A stretch of 64,000 nt of DNA from Rhizobium leguminosarum (GTDB lineage: Bacteria > Pseudomonadota > Alphaproteobacteria > Rhizobiales > Rhizobiaceae): NCBI RefSeq assembly GCF_004123835.1, contig NZ_MZMU01000003.1:372001-436000 (forward strand). Reading direction: 5' to 3'. How positions within the stretch are numbered: position 1 is the first letter of the stretch; each line of letters starts with the position of its first letter. The notes under the pieces were generated by a model that saw nothing but the letters and a program-made list of their open reading frames with translations, made no database searches and was not told the DNA's origin. The translations under genes and the position numbers were made by a program. Positions 26,313 through 36,223 of this stretch are shown one piece after another.

Positions 26313-29300
26313 TTACTCCGCGGCGGCGCGCTTGAGGCCGGAAATCTGGGTGATATAGGCGCGCAGCGCCGCCGGCCGTACCGGCTTGTGCTGAACGGCG
26401 ATACCGTATCGCTCGGCCTCGCTGCGCACCTCCGGCGTCCGGTCGGCCGTGATCACCAAGGCAGGGATATCGGCGCCGAACTGTCGGCGCAGATGCAGGA
26501 TGGCGGCAATGCCGGTGCCGTCGCCGAGATGATAATCGGCGATGACGATGTCAGGCGGTCCCTCCCGGCCATCGAGGGCGGTGACCTCGGCGAGGCCATC
26601 CAGCGCCTCCACCTCGCAGCCCCAGCCGCTGATCAAGAGGCGCATGCCTTCGAGGATCTTCGGCTCGTTATCGATACAGAGGATCTTCAGCCCGCTCAGC
26701 GGCTGCCCGGGACGGTCGGCGGGCGCAACCGCTGCTGCCGCCGCGGCCGGGCGTGAGACGTCGAGCGGCATGGCGATGCGGAATTCCGTGCCCTTGCCAT
26801 GCGTCGACTGCAGCTCGACCGGATGGTTGAGTACGCGGGCGATGCGGTCGACGATCGACAGGCCGAGCCCGAGGCCGGAGGCGGTTTTGGCACCTTCATC
26901 CAGCCGCGCGAATTCCTTGAACACGGTGCGGAATTTCGACGGTGGGATGCCGATGCCGGAATCGATCACCTGGATGATCACCTGGTTGCCGCGCCGCCGC
27001 GCCCCGACCACCACCTTGCCGGTGATCGTGTATTTGATGGCGTTGGAAACGAGGTTCTGCACCAGCCGGCGCAGCAGGTTGGGATCGGAGCGGACGCGTA
27101 GTGACGTCGGCATGACCACCAGCTTCAGCTGCTTTTCGCGGGCGATCGGCGCGAAATCGGTCTGGATACGCTCCAGCAGGTCGGAGAGCGCGACGGAGGC
27201 GAGCCGCGGCCTCATGGCGCCGGTATCGAGCCTGGATATATCGAGCACTGCGCCGAGAATGGTCTCGACCGACTCCAGCGCGGAATCGATGTTGCGCACG
27301 ATCGGGCTGTTGTCGGATTGCGCCATGCGCTCGACCAATGCCGAGGAATAGAGCCGGGCGGCGTTGAGCGGCTGCAGGATATCGTGCCCGGCGGCAGCGA
27401 AAAAGCGTGTCTTGCCGATATTCGCCTCGTCGGCGGCGGCGCGTGCCTCGCCGAGTTCGCGGTTGACGCGGGTAAGCTCGGCCGTGCGTTCGGCGACGCG
27501 CTGCTCCAGCGTCTCATTCGCCTGTTTCAGCGCCTGGTCGGCGTTCACGCGCTGGGTGATGTCGGTGAAGGTGGCGACGATGCCCTTGTCCGGCATGGCG
27601 TTGGAGCGCACCTCGATGATCCGCTCGCCGCCGCCGAGCACCAGCGCGAAGGGTTTGTCGAGCGTCAGGAAATGCCGCACCGTCTGGCTGAGGTCGCCGG
27701 GCGCGATATCGCCGCGCTGGATGAGCGTGGTGACGATATCGGACAAGGGAAAACCGACCTGGCCGGCACTTTCCGGAAGATCCAGCAATTGCCGGAAACG
27801 CCGGTTCCAGATCGTCAGCCGGTTGGAACTGTCGAAGACGGCAATGCCCTGGTCCATCTGCGAAAGCGCCGTCTGCAGCATGTCCTGATTATACTGCAGC
27901 GCCTCGCTGGCCTGGTCGAGCAGCCAGGCAGTGTCGGAAGAGGCATCCTCGATCTTCTGCAGGATCAATGACAGCACCAGCCGGGCCGAGGACGAGCCGA
28001 TGGCGCTGCCGAGCAGCTGTTCGCTGAAATGGATGAGCGCCATGTCGGCCGGCTGCTCGTCCTCCAGCTTGCGGCCGGAGCTTTGTTCGTAGGTCGTGAA
28101 GGAACGCTGCATGCGCTCTTCGCCGAGATAGCGTGAGATCGCCGCTTTGAGATCGCCGACGCTGATGCGGGTCTTCCAGCCGCGCGTGGCAAATTGCGAA
28201 CGCGAATGCCGCTTGACGAAGATGCCGGCTTGAATGCGCTCCAGCGGCTTGGCGTTGCGGGTGAGCGAGCCGACGACGAAGAAGGCGGTGTTGACGAGCA
28301 GGCTCATCGCCGTCGCATTGACCAGCGGATCGGCGTCGGGCGCGGTGAACAGCGTGGTCCCGGGAAAGATGAAGCCGAGCACGGCGCTCGCCACATAGGA
28401 GTAGTCGGGGCCGCCGAGCGAGGGCAGGAACAGCAGGTAGATCCAGATGACGAAGCCGGAGGTAAGCCCGAGGATCGCGCCGCGCGCATTCGCCCGCCGC
28501 CAGATCAGCCCGCCGAAGAGCGCTGGGGCGATTTGCGCGATCGCGGCAAAGGAAAGCAGGCCGATCGAGGCAAGGCCGGCGGTGCTGTCGGTCGAACGGT
28601 AATAGGCGTAGCCGAAAAGCAGCACGGCGAAGATGGCGCTGCGGCGGATGTTGAGCAGCGTCTTGGCGAAATTGTCGCGCAGGCTGGCGCGGCCGCCGGC
28701 GAGTTTGCGCCGGAGGAAGATCGGCATGATGATGTCGTTCGACACCATGATCGACAGTGCGACGGAATCGACGATGACCATCGCCGTTGCGGCGGAGAAA
28801 CCACCGATGAAGATGATCAGCGAAATGACGGGCATCTGGCCGGCAAGCGGCAGCGACAGCATGTAGAAATCGGCATTGCCGGTGCCGCCGAACGTCAAGA
28901 GCCCACCGATCGCCACCGGCAGCACGAAGAGATTGATGGCGATGAGATAGGTGGGAAACAGGAAGCCTGCGAGTTTCAGCTGTTTCGGGGTCCGATTTTC
29001 GACAACCGTCACGTGGAATTGCCGCGGCAGCAGGATGATCGCGAAGGCCGACAATAGGATCAGGGTGATCCAGCGGCTGATCGGCGTGTGGTAGCTGAGC
29101 GCCGACATGACCAGCTCATTGTCGACGGTCTTGCGCCAGAGATCGGTCGGGCCGTCGAAGAGAAACCAGATGACGCAGACGCCGGCGGTCAGGAAGGCGA
29201 CGAGCTTGACGACGGATTCCATTGAGACCGCGAGAATGAGGCCGTCCTGGTGTTCGGTCGCATCCGTATGCCGCGTGCCGAACATGATGGCGAAGCAGGC

Positions 29301-29831
29301 AAGCACCAGTGTTGCGAGGAGCGGCAGGTCGAGGAAGTAGAGATTGCCGCTGCCGATGCCGTAATCGGACGGATTGACCATGGCGCTGACGGTGCTCGAG
29401 ATCGCCTTGAGCTGTAGCGCGATATAAGGGATGGCGCCGATCAGCGAGATCAGCGCGACGATCGTTGCGACCGTCGGGTTCTTGCCGTAACGCGCGGCGA
29501 CGAAATCGGCGACCGAGGTGAGCTTCTCCGCCTTGGCGAGCTCGATGATGCGGCGAAGCAGCGGCATGCCGAGCGTGAAGACCAGGATGGGACCGATATA
29601 GATGCCGGCAAATTCCAGGCCGCGCTGCGCCGCAAGCCCGACGCTGCCGAAATAGGTCCAGGAGGTGCAGTAGATCGCAAGGCTCAGCGCATAGACAACC
29701 GGCCATCCGCCCAGCGTGCCCGGGCCGGACGCGCCCTGGCCGCGGTTCTTGCGGTCGCCATAGCTTGCCACGGCGAAAAGCAGGAGCAGATAGCCGAAGG
29801 CAGACGCGAATATAACCCAGCCTGGAAGCAT
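26313..29831 (-). CDS. Sodium/solute symporter-like hybrid histidine kinase
   Basis: 1172 aa. Residues 1 to about 490 form a ~13-helix SSS/PutP-like symporter domain. A linker follows, then a PAS domain (about 630-740, GIAVFDSSNRLTIWNRRF), a coiled coil, HisKA with His816 in AAGHDILQPL, and HATPase (VQNLVSNAIKYT, GLGLGLSIV). A C-terminal receiver has phospho-acceptor Asp1099 in IADYHLGDG and Lys in QHKPVRP. This is the CbrA/NahK-like layout in which a transporter-like sensor feeds a kinase. It ends eight bases from the TetR gene, converging. Confidence 0.9.
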   Translation of the reverse strand: MLPGWVIFASAFGYLLLLFAVASYGDRKNRGQGASGPGTLGGWPVVYALSLAIYCTSWTYFGSVGLAAQRGLEFAGIYIGPILVFTLGMPLLRRIIELAKAEKLTSVADFVAARYGKNPTVATIVALISLIGAIPYIALQLKAISSTVSAMVNPSDYGIGSGNLYFLDLPLLATLVLACFAIMFGTRHTDATEHQDGLILAVSMESVVKLVAFLTAGVCVIWFLFDGPTDLWRKTVDNELVMSALSYHTPISRWITLILLSAFAIILLPRQFHVTVVENRTPKQLKLAGFLFPTYLIAINLFVLPVAIGGLLTFGGTGNADFYMLSLPLAGQMPVISLIIFIGGFSAATAMVIVDSVALSIMVSNDIIMPIFLRRKLAGGRASLRDNFAKTLLNIRRSAIFAVLLFGYAYYRSTDSTAGLASIGLLSFAAIAQIAPALFGGLIWRRANARGAILGLTSGFVIWIYLLFLPSLGGPDYSYVASAVLGFIFPGTTLFTAPDADPLVNATAMSLLVNTAFFVVGSLTRNAKPLERIQAGIFVKRHSRSQFATRGWKTRISVGDLKAAISRYLGEERMQRSFTTYEQSSGRKLEDEQPADMALIHFSEQLLGSAIGSSSARLVLSLILQKIEDASSDTAWLLDQASEALQYNQDMLQTALSQMDQGIAVFDSSNRLTIWNRRFRQLLDLPESAGQVGFPLSDIVTTLIQRGDIAPGDLSQTVRHFLTLDKPFALVLGGGERIIEVRSNAMPDKGIVATFTDITQRVNADQALKQANETLEQRVAERTAELTRVNRELGEARAAADEANIGKTRFFAAAGHDILQPLNAARLYSSALVERMAQSDNSPIVRNIDSALESVETILGAVLDISRLDTGAMRPRLASVALSDLLERIQTDFAPIAREKQLKLVVMPTSLRVRSDPNLLRRLVQNLVSNAIKYTITGKVVVGARRRGNQVIIQVIDSGIGIPPSKFRTVFKEFARLDEGAKTASGLGLGLSIVDRIARVLNHPVELQSTHGKGTEFRIAMPLDVSRPAAAAAAVAPADRPGQPLSGLKILCIDNEPKILEGMRLLISGWGCEVEALDGLAEVTALDGREGPPDIVIADYHLGDGTGIAAILHLRRQFGADIPALVITADRTPEVRSEAERYGIAVQHKPVRPAALRAYITQISGLKRAAAE

Positions 29832-30051
29832 TGACCCTCCGCCGGCGGAAAACCCGCCGGACCTCCCGCAACGTGGGTCAGCTTAAGTCATTTCAGGCGC
29901 TTTGAAAATTCCTGGCCGTCTAGGCCTTAAGTCAAAGACCGCAGGGGGTATCGCCAAACAATTGCGATTGCCGATTGATTAATTGCAATGAAGATGTAGC
30001 TAATAAATTCCATTGGATATCTTTGAAATGGATCGAAGGGAGACGGATCCG

Positions 30052-30489
30052 ATGCTCAATGAGTTCAAGGCCTTTATCGCCCGCGGCAATGTCATGGATC
30101 TTGCAGTCGGCGTCATCATCGGCGGCGCCTTCGGTGGCATCGTCAAATCTTTGGTGGATGACCTTATTATGCCGATCGTCGGCGCCATTTTCGGCGGCTT
30201 CGATTTTTCGAATTACTTCCTCCCACTGTCGTCGGCCGTCAACGCGCAGTCGCTCGCCGCCGCCCGCGAGCAGGGAGCGGTGTTTGCCTATGGCAGTTTC
30301 CTCACCGTTCTCATCAACTTCCTCATTCTCGCCTGGATCATCTTCCTGATGGTCAAGGGCGTGAATACCCTGCGTGCCCAGGTCGAGCGCCAGGAAAAGG
30401 CGGCACCGGAAGAGCTGCCAGCACCGGCGGCAGACGTTCAGCTGCTGACGGAAATCCGCGATCTTCTCGCCCAGCGCCCGACGGCTTGA
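30052..30489 (+). CDS. mscL: Large-conductance mechanosensitive channel MscL
   Basis: 145 aa from ATG 30052 ([24 protein letters not shown]), the conserved MscL N-terminus; AAGGGAGA lies upstream. TM1 has the pore glycine-rich [13 protein letters not shown]2 is [19 protein letters not shown], and the C-terminal helix ends in [10 protein letters not shown]. It is an inner-membrane tension-gated channel for osmotic downshock. A small CGGGCT-GG-AGCCCG hairpin follows the stop. Confidence 0.95.
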   Translation: MLNEFKAFIARGNVMDLAVGVIIGGAFGGIVKSLVDDLIMPIVGAIFGGFDFSNYFLPLSSAVNAQSLAAAREQGAVFAYGSFLTVLINFLILAWIIFLMVKGVNTLRAQVERQEKAAPEELPAPAADVQLLTEIRDLLAQRPTA

Positions 30490-30611
30490 TCCGGGCTGGA
30501 GCCCGTCCGCTTCGGCCGGGCTCATTCATCACCAAAATCGATATGCCATCACTGGATGTCATGGGATTTGCCGGCGCAAATCCGCTATGAAGGCGGAAAC
30601 CGGAGATATGC

Positions 30612-31778
30612 ATGTCGATTGTCAGCAGCCTTAGCCCGCGCGCCGTAGCGGCGCCCGAAAGCGGGATCGTCGAACTCGTCAACTATGCCCGTGGCCGCGA
30701 AGGCCTGCTGCCGCTCTGGGTGGGTGAGGGCGACCTGCCGACGCCCGATTTCATCAGCAGAGCGGCGATGGATGCACTTGCCGCCGGCGAGACCTTCTAC
30801 ACCTGGCAGCGCGGCATTCCGGAGCTTCGCCAAGCGCTTTCCGATTATTACGACAGACATTTCGGAATCCGGCTTCCGGTCGAGCATTTCTACGTCACCG
30901 GTTCCGGCATGCAGGCGATCCAGATCGCCGTGCAGGCGCTGACCTCGCCGGGCGACGACCTGGTTTACCTCTCGCCTTCCTGGCCGAACATTGCCGCCGC
31001 CCTCGAGATAGCAGGTGCGCGCTCGCTCGGTGTCGAGCTGCAGTTTGAAGGCGGCAAATGGGCGGTCGATCTTGACCGCATCGAAACCGCGATCACCCCG
31101 AAAACCAAGGGCATCTTCATCAACACGCCGTCGAACCCGACGGGCTGGACGGCAACGAAACAGGATCTTGGCGATCTCTTGGCGCTTGCCCGCCGGCACG
31201 ACCTCTGGATCATGGCGGATGAAATCTACGCCCGCTACTATTTTGCAGGCGGCCGCGCGCCCTCTTTCCTCGATGTGATGGAAGAGGGCGACAAGGTCAT
31301 CTTCGTCAATTCCTTCTCGAAGAACTGGTCGATGACCGGCTGGCGCGTCGGCTGGATCGTAGCACCCCCTGAAATGGGCCAGGTGCTCGAAAACCTCATC
31401 CAATATTCGACATCGGGGGTGGCGCAGTTCATGCAGAAGGGCGCTGTCGCAGCCCTTGATCAAGGCGACGATTTCGTCGCTGCCAATATCGCCAAGGCGG
31501 CCCGCTCCCGCGATATTCTCTGCGATGCGCTTGTCGCCACCAACCGCGTCGAGACACTGAAGCCGGACGGCGCGATCTACGCCTTCCTGAAGATCGACGG
31601 CGTCGCCGACAGTCGCAAGGCGGCGCTCGACATCGTCGACAAGACAGGCGTCGGTCTTGCTCCCGGAACTGCTTTCGGGTCTGGCGGCGAACTCTTCCTG
31701 CGCGCCTGTTTTCTGCGCGACCCCAAGCAGGTGGCGATCGCGGCCGAGCGCCTCTGCGACTATATCCTCAAGCTCTGA
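30612..31778 (+). CDS. Class I/II PLP-dependent aminotransferase
   Basis: 388 aa of the AAT-I fold: NTPSNPTGW for phosphate/substrate contacts, ADEIYARYYF, and the Schiff-base Lys237 in NSFSKNWSMTGWRVGW. This is the AspC/aminotransferase Igamma type. The exact amino acid is not inferable from sequence, and no pathway neighbours help. Confidence 0.88.
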   Translation: MSIVSSLSPRAVAAPESGIVELVNYARGREGLLPLWVGEGDLPTPDFISRAAMDALAAGETFYTWQRGIPELRQALSDYYDRHFGIRLPVEHFYVTGSGMQAIQIAVQALTSPGDDLVYLSPSWPNIAAALEIAGARSLGVELQFEGGKWAVDLDRIETAITPKTKGIFINTPSNPTGWTATKQDLGDLLALARRHDLWIMADEIYARYYFAGGRAPSFLDVMEEGDKVIFVNSFSKNWSMTGWRVGWIVAPPEMGQVLENLIQYSTSGVAQFMQKGAVAALDQGDDFVAANIAKAARSRDILCDALVATNRVETLKPDGAIYAFLKIDGVADSRKAALDIVDKTGVGLAPGTAFGSGGELFLRACFLRDPKQVAIAAERLCDYILKL

Positions 31779-31963
31779 CGGGATGATTTTGTGCCGGAAT
31801 CGCCGGATCGATAAAACTCTAGCAAAGCCCGAAATCGGCCTCTAACCACGACTCCAAACATACCGGTTCAAAGGCCTTCCAAAGGCCGTTCGATAAGAAA
31901 ATTGGAAAGAAAAACCGGCGCCTGATGCCCCTGCTTATAAAAACGAAAGCAGGGATGCGGGAC

Positions 31964-32998
31964 ATGGCGGTTTTGGTGACGGGCGGCGCCGGTTATATCG
32001 GCAGTCACATGGTTTGGGCGCTGCTCGATGCGGGCGAGGATGTGGTCGTGCTCGACCGCCTCTCCACGGGCTTTCGCTGGGCCGTGGCGCCGGCGGCGCG
32101 TTTCTATCTCGGCGACATTGCCGATCCCGACATATTGAAAAAGGTCTTCATCGAAAACGACATCGAGGCGATCATCCATTTCGCCGGCTCTGCCGTCGTC
32201 CCGGTCTCGGTCGCCGACCCGCTCTCCTACTACGACAACAATTCCGGCAAGACCCGGGCGCTGCTGAGCGCTTCGGTCAAGGCCGGTATCCGCAACTTCG
32301 TCTTCTCCTCGACGGCGGCCGTCTACGGCCAGCAAAAGACCGATCTGCCGGTGAAGGAGACGGCCTCGCTCAATCCGGAAAATCCTTACGGCCAGTCGAA
32401 GCTGATGACTGAATTGATGCTGCGCGATGCTGCCGCCGCCTATGATTTCAACTATGTCGCGCTTCGCTACTTCAACGTCGCCGGCGCCGACCCGCACCAC
32501 CGCGCCGGCCAGTCGACCTCAGGCGCCACGCACCTCATCAAGGTTGCCTGCGAGGCAGCACTCGGCAGGCGCGATAGCGTCCATGTCTACGGCATCGATT
32601 ATCCCACCCATGACGGCACCGGCGTGCGCGACTACATCCATGTCAGCGATCTCACGGATGCACATCTGAAAGCGCTGCAGCACCTGCGCAGAAGCAAGGG
32701 CTCGCTCGTTGCCAATTGCGGTTATGGCAGCGGCTATTCCGTGCTCGATGTGCTGAACATGGTCACCCGCCTGCACGGACATTCCTTCAAGATCCACATG
32801 GCGCCGCGCCGCTCCGGCGATTCGGCAAGCGTCGTCGCCGACGCTTCGCTCGCCCGGCAGGTGCTCGACTGGAAGCCCAGATACGATTCGCTGGAAACCA
32901 TCGTCCAGAGCTCGCTCGATTGGGAACTGTTCCTGTCGAATAAGAACGTCGACGACCTGCACAGCATCCACCGGGCACTCGCCGCCGCTTCGTTCTGA
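31964..32998 (+). CDS. galE: UDP-glucose 4-epimerase (GalE-like)
   Basis: 344 aa from ATG 31964 (MAVLVTGGAGYIGSH), with AGGGA eight bases upstream; an in-frame ATG at 31925 extends it less plausibly. NAD motif GGAGYIG, SSTAAVYG Ser and YGQSK (catalytic Tyr/Lys), ALRYFNVAGA and the C-terminal substrate loop are all present. It interconverts UDP-glucose and UDP-galactose for surface polysaccharides. It may be one of several epimerase paralogs in a rhizobium. Confidence 0.85.
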   Translation: MAVLVTGGAGYIGSHMVWALLDAGEDVVVLDRLSTGFRWAVAPAARFYLGDIADPDILKKVFIENDIEAIIHFAGSAVVPVSVADPLSYYDNNSGKTRALLSASVKAGIRNFVFSSTAAVYGQQKTDLPVKETASLNPENPYGQSKLMTELMLRDAAAAYDFNYVALRYFNVAGADPHHRAGQSTSGATHLIKVACEAALGRRDSVHVYGIDYPTHDGTGVRDYIHVSDLTDAHLKALQHLRRSKGSLVANCGYGSGYSVLDVLNMVTRLHGHSFKIHMAPRRSGDSASVVADASLARQVLDWKPRYDSLETIVQSSLDWELFLSNKNVDDLHSIHRALAAASF

Positions 32999-33102
32999 TC
33001 CGGGAACCCGTTTACCATCCCCGCGCCAGCGGGGGGCGCGTGCCGTTACGTGAATAAGGAAAAATCAAGCTTTCTCTTGCTGGCTGGCCAACGGAAAAGA
33101 AA

Positions 33103-35064
33103 ATGAAGAACTTTCTGGCCTCATTGCAGCTGCAAAAAGACAATCCGACGCTTCTGACGGCGCAGTTCCGGGCCTTGTCGTCGCAGATCCCCATTCTCTA
33201 TGTCCTGCTGATCATCAATGCCCTGGCGGTGGCGATCACCCACCTCAAATCCGCGCCCCTTTGGCTTTCGCTCTACATTCCCGTGGCCTTGAGCGTCCTC
33301 TGCGTCTTCCGTCTCTGCTGGTGGGAGATCCGGGGCAAGGAAAACGTCACCGCCGAGCGGGCCTACAGGCTGATGAAGGTCACGATATCAGGGGCCGGCA
33401 TCCTGGCCGTCGCTTTCGGCAGCTGGGCGATCGCGCTTTACCAATATGGCGATGCTTCCCAGCAGGGTCAGATCGCCTATTTCCTCGTGGTGACGGGCAT
33501 TTCCTGCATCTTTTGCCTGATGCACCTGCCGATGGCGGCAGCCCTCACCACGGTCATCACCTTCTCGGCCATGGCCGCGACCTTCTTGTTCTCGGGCACT
33601 CCCGTTTTCGTCGCGACGGCCATCAGCGGCCTCTTCCTGATCCTGCCCTTCCTCAGGGTGATCAACAGCTATTTCCAGAATTTCGTCGGTCTTGTGCAAT
33701 TGACCGAGGAGCTGAAGCAGAAGCAGGCGGAAGCCGAAGAGCTGAACCTCGTCAACAGCCGCAATGCGCTGCATGACCAGCTGACCGGCCTTGCCAATCG
33801 CCGCAGCTTCTTTCTCTCGCTGGAAAAACGGCTGCAAAAGAATCCGTCCTCGCCGCCCGTCCTCGGCATTCTCGATCTCGACGGCTTCAAGCCGGTCAAC
33901 GACGTCTTCGGCCATGCCGCCGGCGACCTCGTGCTCAAGGAGACGGCCCGCCGCTTCGTCGCGCTGGTCGGCGAAGAGGGCATCGTCTCCCGTCTTGGCG
34001 GCGATGAGTTCGGCATCATCTTCCCCTGTTCGATGACGCGCCAGGCGATCGCCGATCTCGGCCTGGCGCTCTGCGCGGCCGTCCGCGACCCTTTCGAAAT
34101 CCCCGACGGCTCGGTCCGCGTTTTCGGCTCCTGCGGCATCGTCTATCCCGATATCGGCACATACACCGCCGAGGATCTCTACGAGAAAGCGGACTTCGCT
34201 CTTTATCAGGTCAAGAGCAAGCGCAGCAGCGGCGTCGAATTCTTCTCGGCCGAGCACGAGAAGATCCTGACGCAGCGCCACCTGATCGAACTCGAGCTGC
34301 AGGCGAACGACTTCGCCAAGGAATTGAAACTCGACTATCAGCCGATCGTCGAGTTGAAGAGCGGCCGCGTCGTCGCTTACGAGGCGCTCGCCCGCTGGGA
34401 CAGCGCCCGCTTCGGCCGCATCAGCCCTGACGCCTTCATCCCGGCTGCCGAGCGCACGGCCGTCATCGGCCGCATGACCCGCATCCTCTTCGCCAAGGCG
34501 CTCGAAGCGGTGGCGATCATTCCACGCCATCTCAGGCTGTCCTTCAATCTCTCGGCGCGCGATATCTGCGATCACGAGACCTCGATGGCGCTGCTTGCCA
34601 TGATCACCCGCTCCGGCATCGATCCGAAGCGCATCGAATTCGAGATCACCGAGACGGCGCTGCTCTCCGATTTCGACACAGCCGACCAGGTGATATCAAT
34701 GCTGCGCGCCGCCGGCATCTCGATCGCGCTGGACGATTTCGGCACCGGCTATTCGAGCCTCAGCCATATTCATCGTCTCGGCTTCGACAAACTGAAGATC
34801 GACAAATCCTTCGTGATGAATTTCGATCGTGACGCCCGTTGCATGAACATCACCCGCTCGGTCGCCAATCTCTGTCAAAATCTCGGCATTGCCTCCGTCG
34901 CCGAAGGCGTCGAAAGCGAAGAGATCGCCGAGGGATTGAAGGCGATGGGTGTTCGTCTGGCGCAGGGCTATCATTTCTCGCGGCCGCTGCCGCTGGAACT
35001 TGCCATCGATTACGCCGCCCGATGCGAGGCCTCAGCCTCCGCCCGCAATTCGCTGTCTGCCTGA
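33103..35064 (+). CDS. Membrane GGDEF-EAL cyclic-di-GMP enzyme
   Basis: 653 aa. Several N-terminal membrane helices (to about residue 200), then a GGDEF domain with the intact motif at 299-303 but no RxxD inhibitory site before it. The EAL domain (EAL at 427-429) keeps FNLSA, EITE, DDFGTGYSSL, KIDKSF, AEGVE and QGY, so phosphodiesterase chemistry looks intact. It either makes or degrades c-di-GMP; the balance cannot be told from sequence. Confidence 0.9.
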   Translation: MKNFLASLQLQKDNPTLLTAQFRALSSQIPILYVLLIINALAVAITHLKSAPLWLSLYIPVALSVLCVFRLCWWEIRGKENVTAERAYRLMKVTISGAGILAVAFGSWAIALYQYGDASQQGQIAYFLVVTGISCIFCLMHLPMAAALTTVITFSAMAATFLFSGTPVFVATAISGLFLILPFLRVINSYFQNFVGLVQLTEELKQKQAEAEELNLVNSRNALHDQLTGLANRRSFFLSLEKRLQKNPSSPPVLGILDLDGFKPVNDVFGHAAGDLVLKETARRFVALVGEEGIVSRLGGDEFGIIFPCSMTRQAIADLGLALCAAVRDPFEIPDGSVRVFGSCGIVYPDIGTYTAEDLYEKADFALYQVKSKRSSGVEFFSAEHEKILTQRHLIELELQANDFAKELKLDYQPIVELKSGRVVAYEALARWDSARFGRISPDAFIPAAERTAVIGRMTRILFAKALEAVAIIPRHLRLSFNLSARDICDHETSMALLAMITRSGIDPKRIEFEITETALLSDFDTADQVISMLRAAGISIALDDFGTGYSSLSHIHRLGFDKLKIDKSFVMNFDRDARCMNITRSVANLCQNLGIASVAEGVESEEIAEGLKAMGVRLAQGYHFSRPLPLELAIDYAARCEASASARNSLSA

Positions 35065-35147
35065 CCGATCGATCTCGATCCGTCGCAAATCGACTGGAGC
35101 GATGCCGCGGGGTCGTCTATTCATGGTCGCAACAGATGAGGTGAACC

Positions 35148-36212
35148 ATGCAGGACGGCGAACGGCCAGACGAAGTCATCATTGAACGGCGGGGTACCGC
35201 AGGCATCATTCGGCTCAACCGGCCGCGGGCGCTGAACAGCCTGACCCTGCCGATGATCCGGGCGATCACTGCGGCCCTTCACGACTTTGCCCGAGATTCC
35301 GAGGTGGCAAGCGTCGTGGCGATGGGGGAGGGCGAACGCGGCTTCTGCGCCGGCGGCGATATCCGCGTCTTGCATGAGAGCGCTCGCGCTGGCGACGGTC
35401 TAGCGGCAAGCTTCTGGCGCGAGGAATTCCGCCTCAACCATCTGATTGCCTCCTATCCCAAACCCTATGTCGCGCTGATGGACGGCATCACCATGGGCGG
35501 CGGCGTCGGCCTGTCCTCGCACGGCCGCCACCGCATCGTCACTGAGCGCACCCGGCTTGCCATGCCCGAAACCGGCATCGGCTATGTCCCGGATGTCGGC
35601 GCCACCTGGCTGCTGCCGCGCGCACCCGGCGAGGCTGGAACATGGCTCGGCCTGACAGGGCTCGATATTGCTGCTGCCGATGCGATCCACGCTCGCCTTG
35701 CCGACCTTCAGATCGCCTCGTCAAGGCTGGATGAAGCGATCGATGCTCTCTCCGCCCTGCCGCGCGCCAGCTCATCCGGCGATGTCGATGCCGTGCTGCA
35801 GGCGCTTTCTGAGCCCCAGGGAGAAAGCCGGCTCAGGCAGAACGCGGCGGTGATCGATCGCGCATTTCGGTACGATAGGGTCGAGGAGATCCTGGCAGCA
35901 CTCGCCGAGGAGGAAGACGAATTCGCCGCCGAGACGCGCCGGGTGCTGCTAACGCGTTCGCCGACCAGCCTGAAGCTCGCTTTGCGGCTGTTCAGGGCCG
36001 GCCGCCGCAGCGCCTCGCTTGCCGAATGCCTCGGCCGCGAACTCGGTGCCTGTCTGCAGATGCTTGATAATCCCGATTTCTTCGAGGGCATCCGCGCCGC
36101 CGTCATCGACAAGGACCGCAACCCGAAATGGTCGCCGGCATCAGTCGAGGCTGTGGAGGCGGCAAGGGTCGAATATTTCCTGAAACCGGCCGAACCGCCG
36201 CTTTCACTCTGA
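35148..36212 (+). CDS. Enoyl-CoA hydratase/isomerase family, 3-hydroxyisobutyryl-CoA hydrolase-like
   Basis: 354 aa, the longer crotonase form. GFCAGGDIR and DGITMGGGVGLSSHGRHRI form the oxyanion hole, and AMPETGIGYVPDVGATWLLPR is diagnostic of the HIBCH branch used in valine breakdown. The ATG has a GATGAGGTGA site. It stands alone, facing the UvrD-like gene. Confidence 0.85.
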   Translation: MQDGERPDEVIIERRGTAGIIRLNRPRALNSLTLPMIRAITAALHDFARDSEVASVVAMGEGERGFCAGGDIRVLHESARAGDGLAASFWREEFRLNHLIASYPKPYVALMDGITMGGGVGLSSHGRHRIVTERTRLAMPETGIGYVPDVGATWLLPRAPGEAGTWLGLTGLDIAAADAIHARLADLQIASSRLDEAIDALSALPRASSSGDVDAVLQALSEPQGESRLRQNAAVIDRAFRYDRVEEILAALAEEEDEFAAETRRVLLTRSPTSLKLALRLFRAGRRSASLAECLGRELGACLQMLDNPDFFEGIRAAVIDKDRNPKWSPASVEAVEAARVEYFLKPAEPPLSL

Positions 36213-36223
36213 ACGCTATCCAG

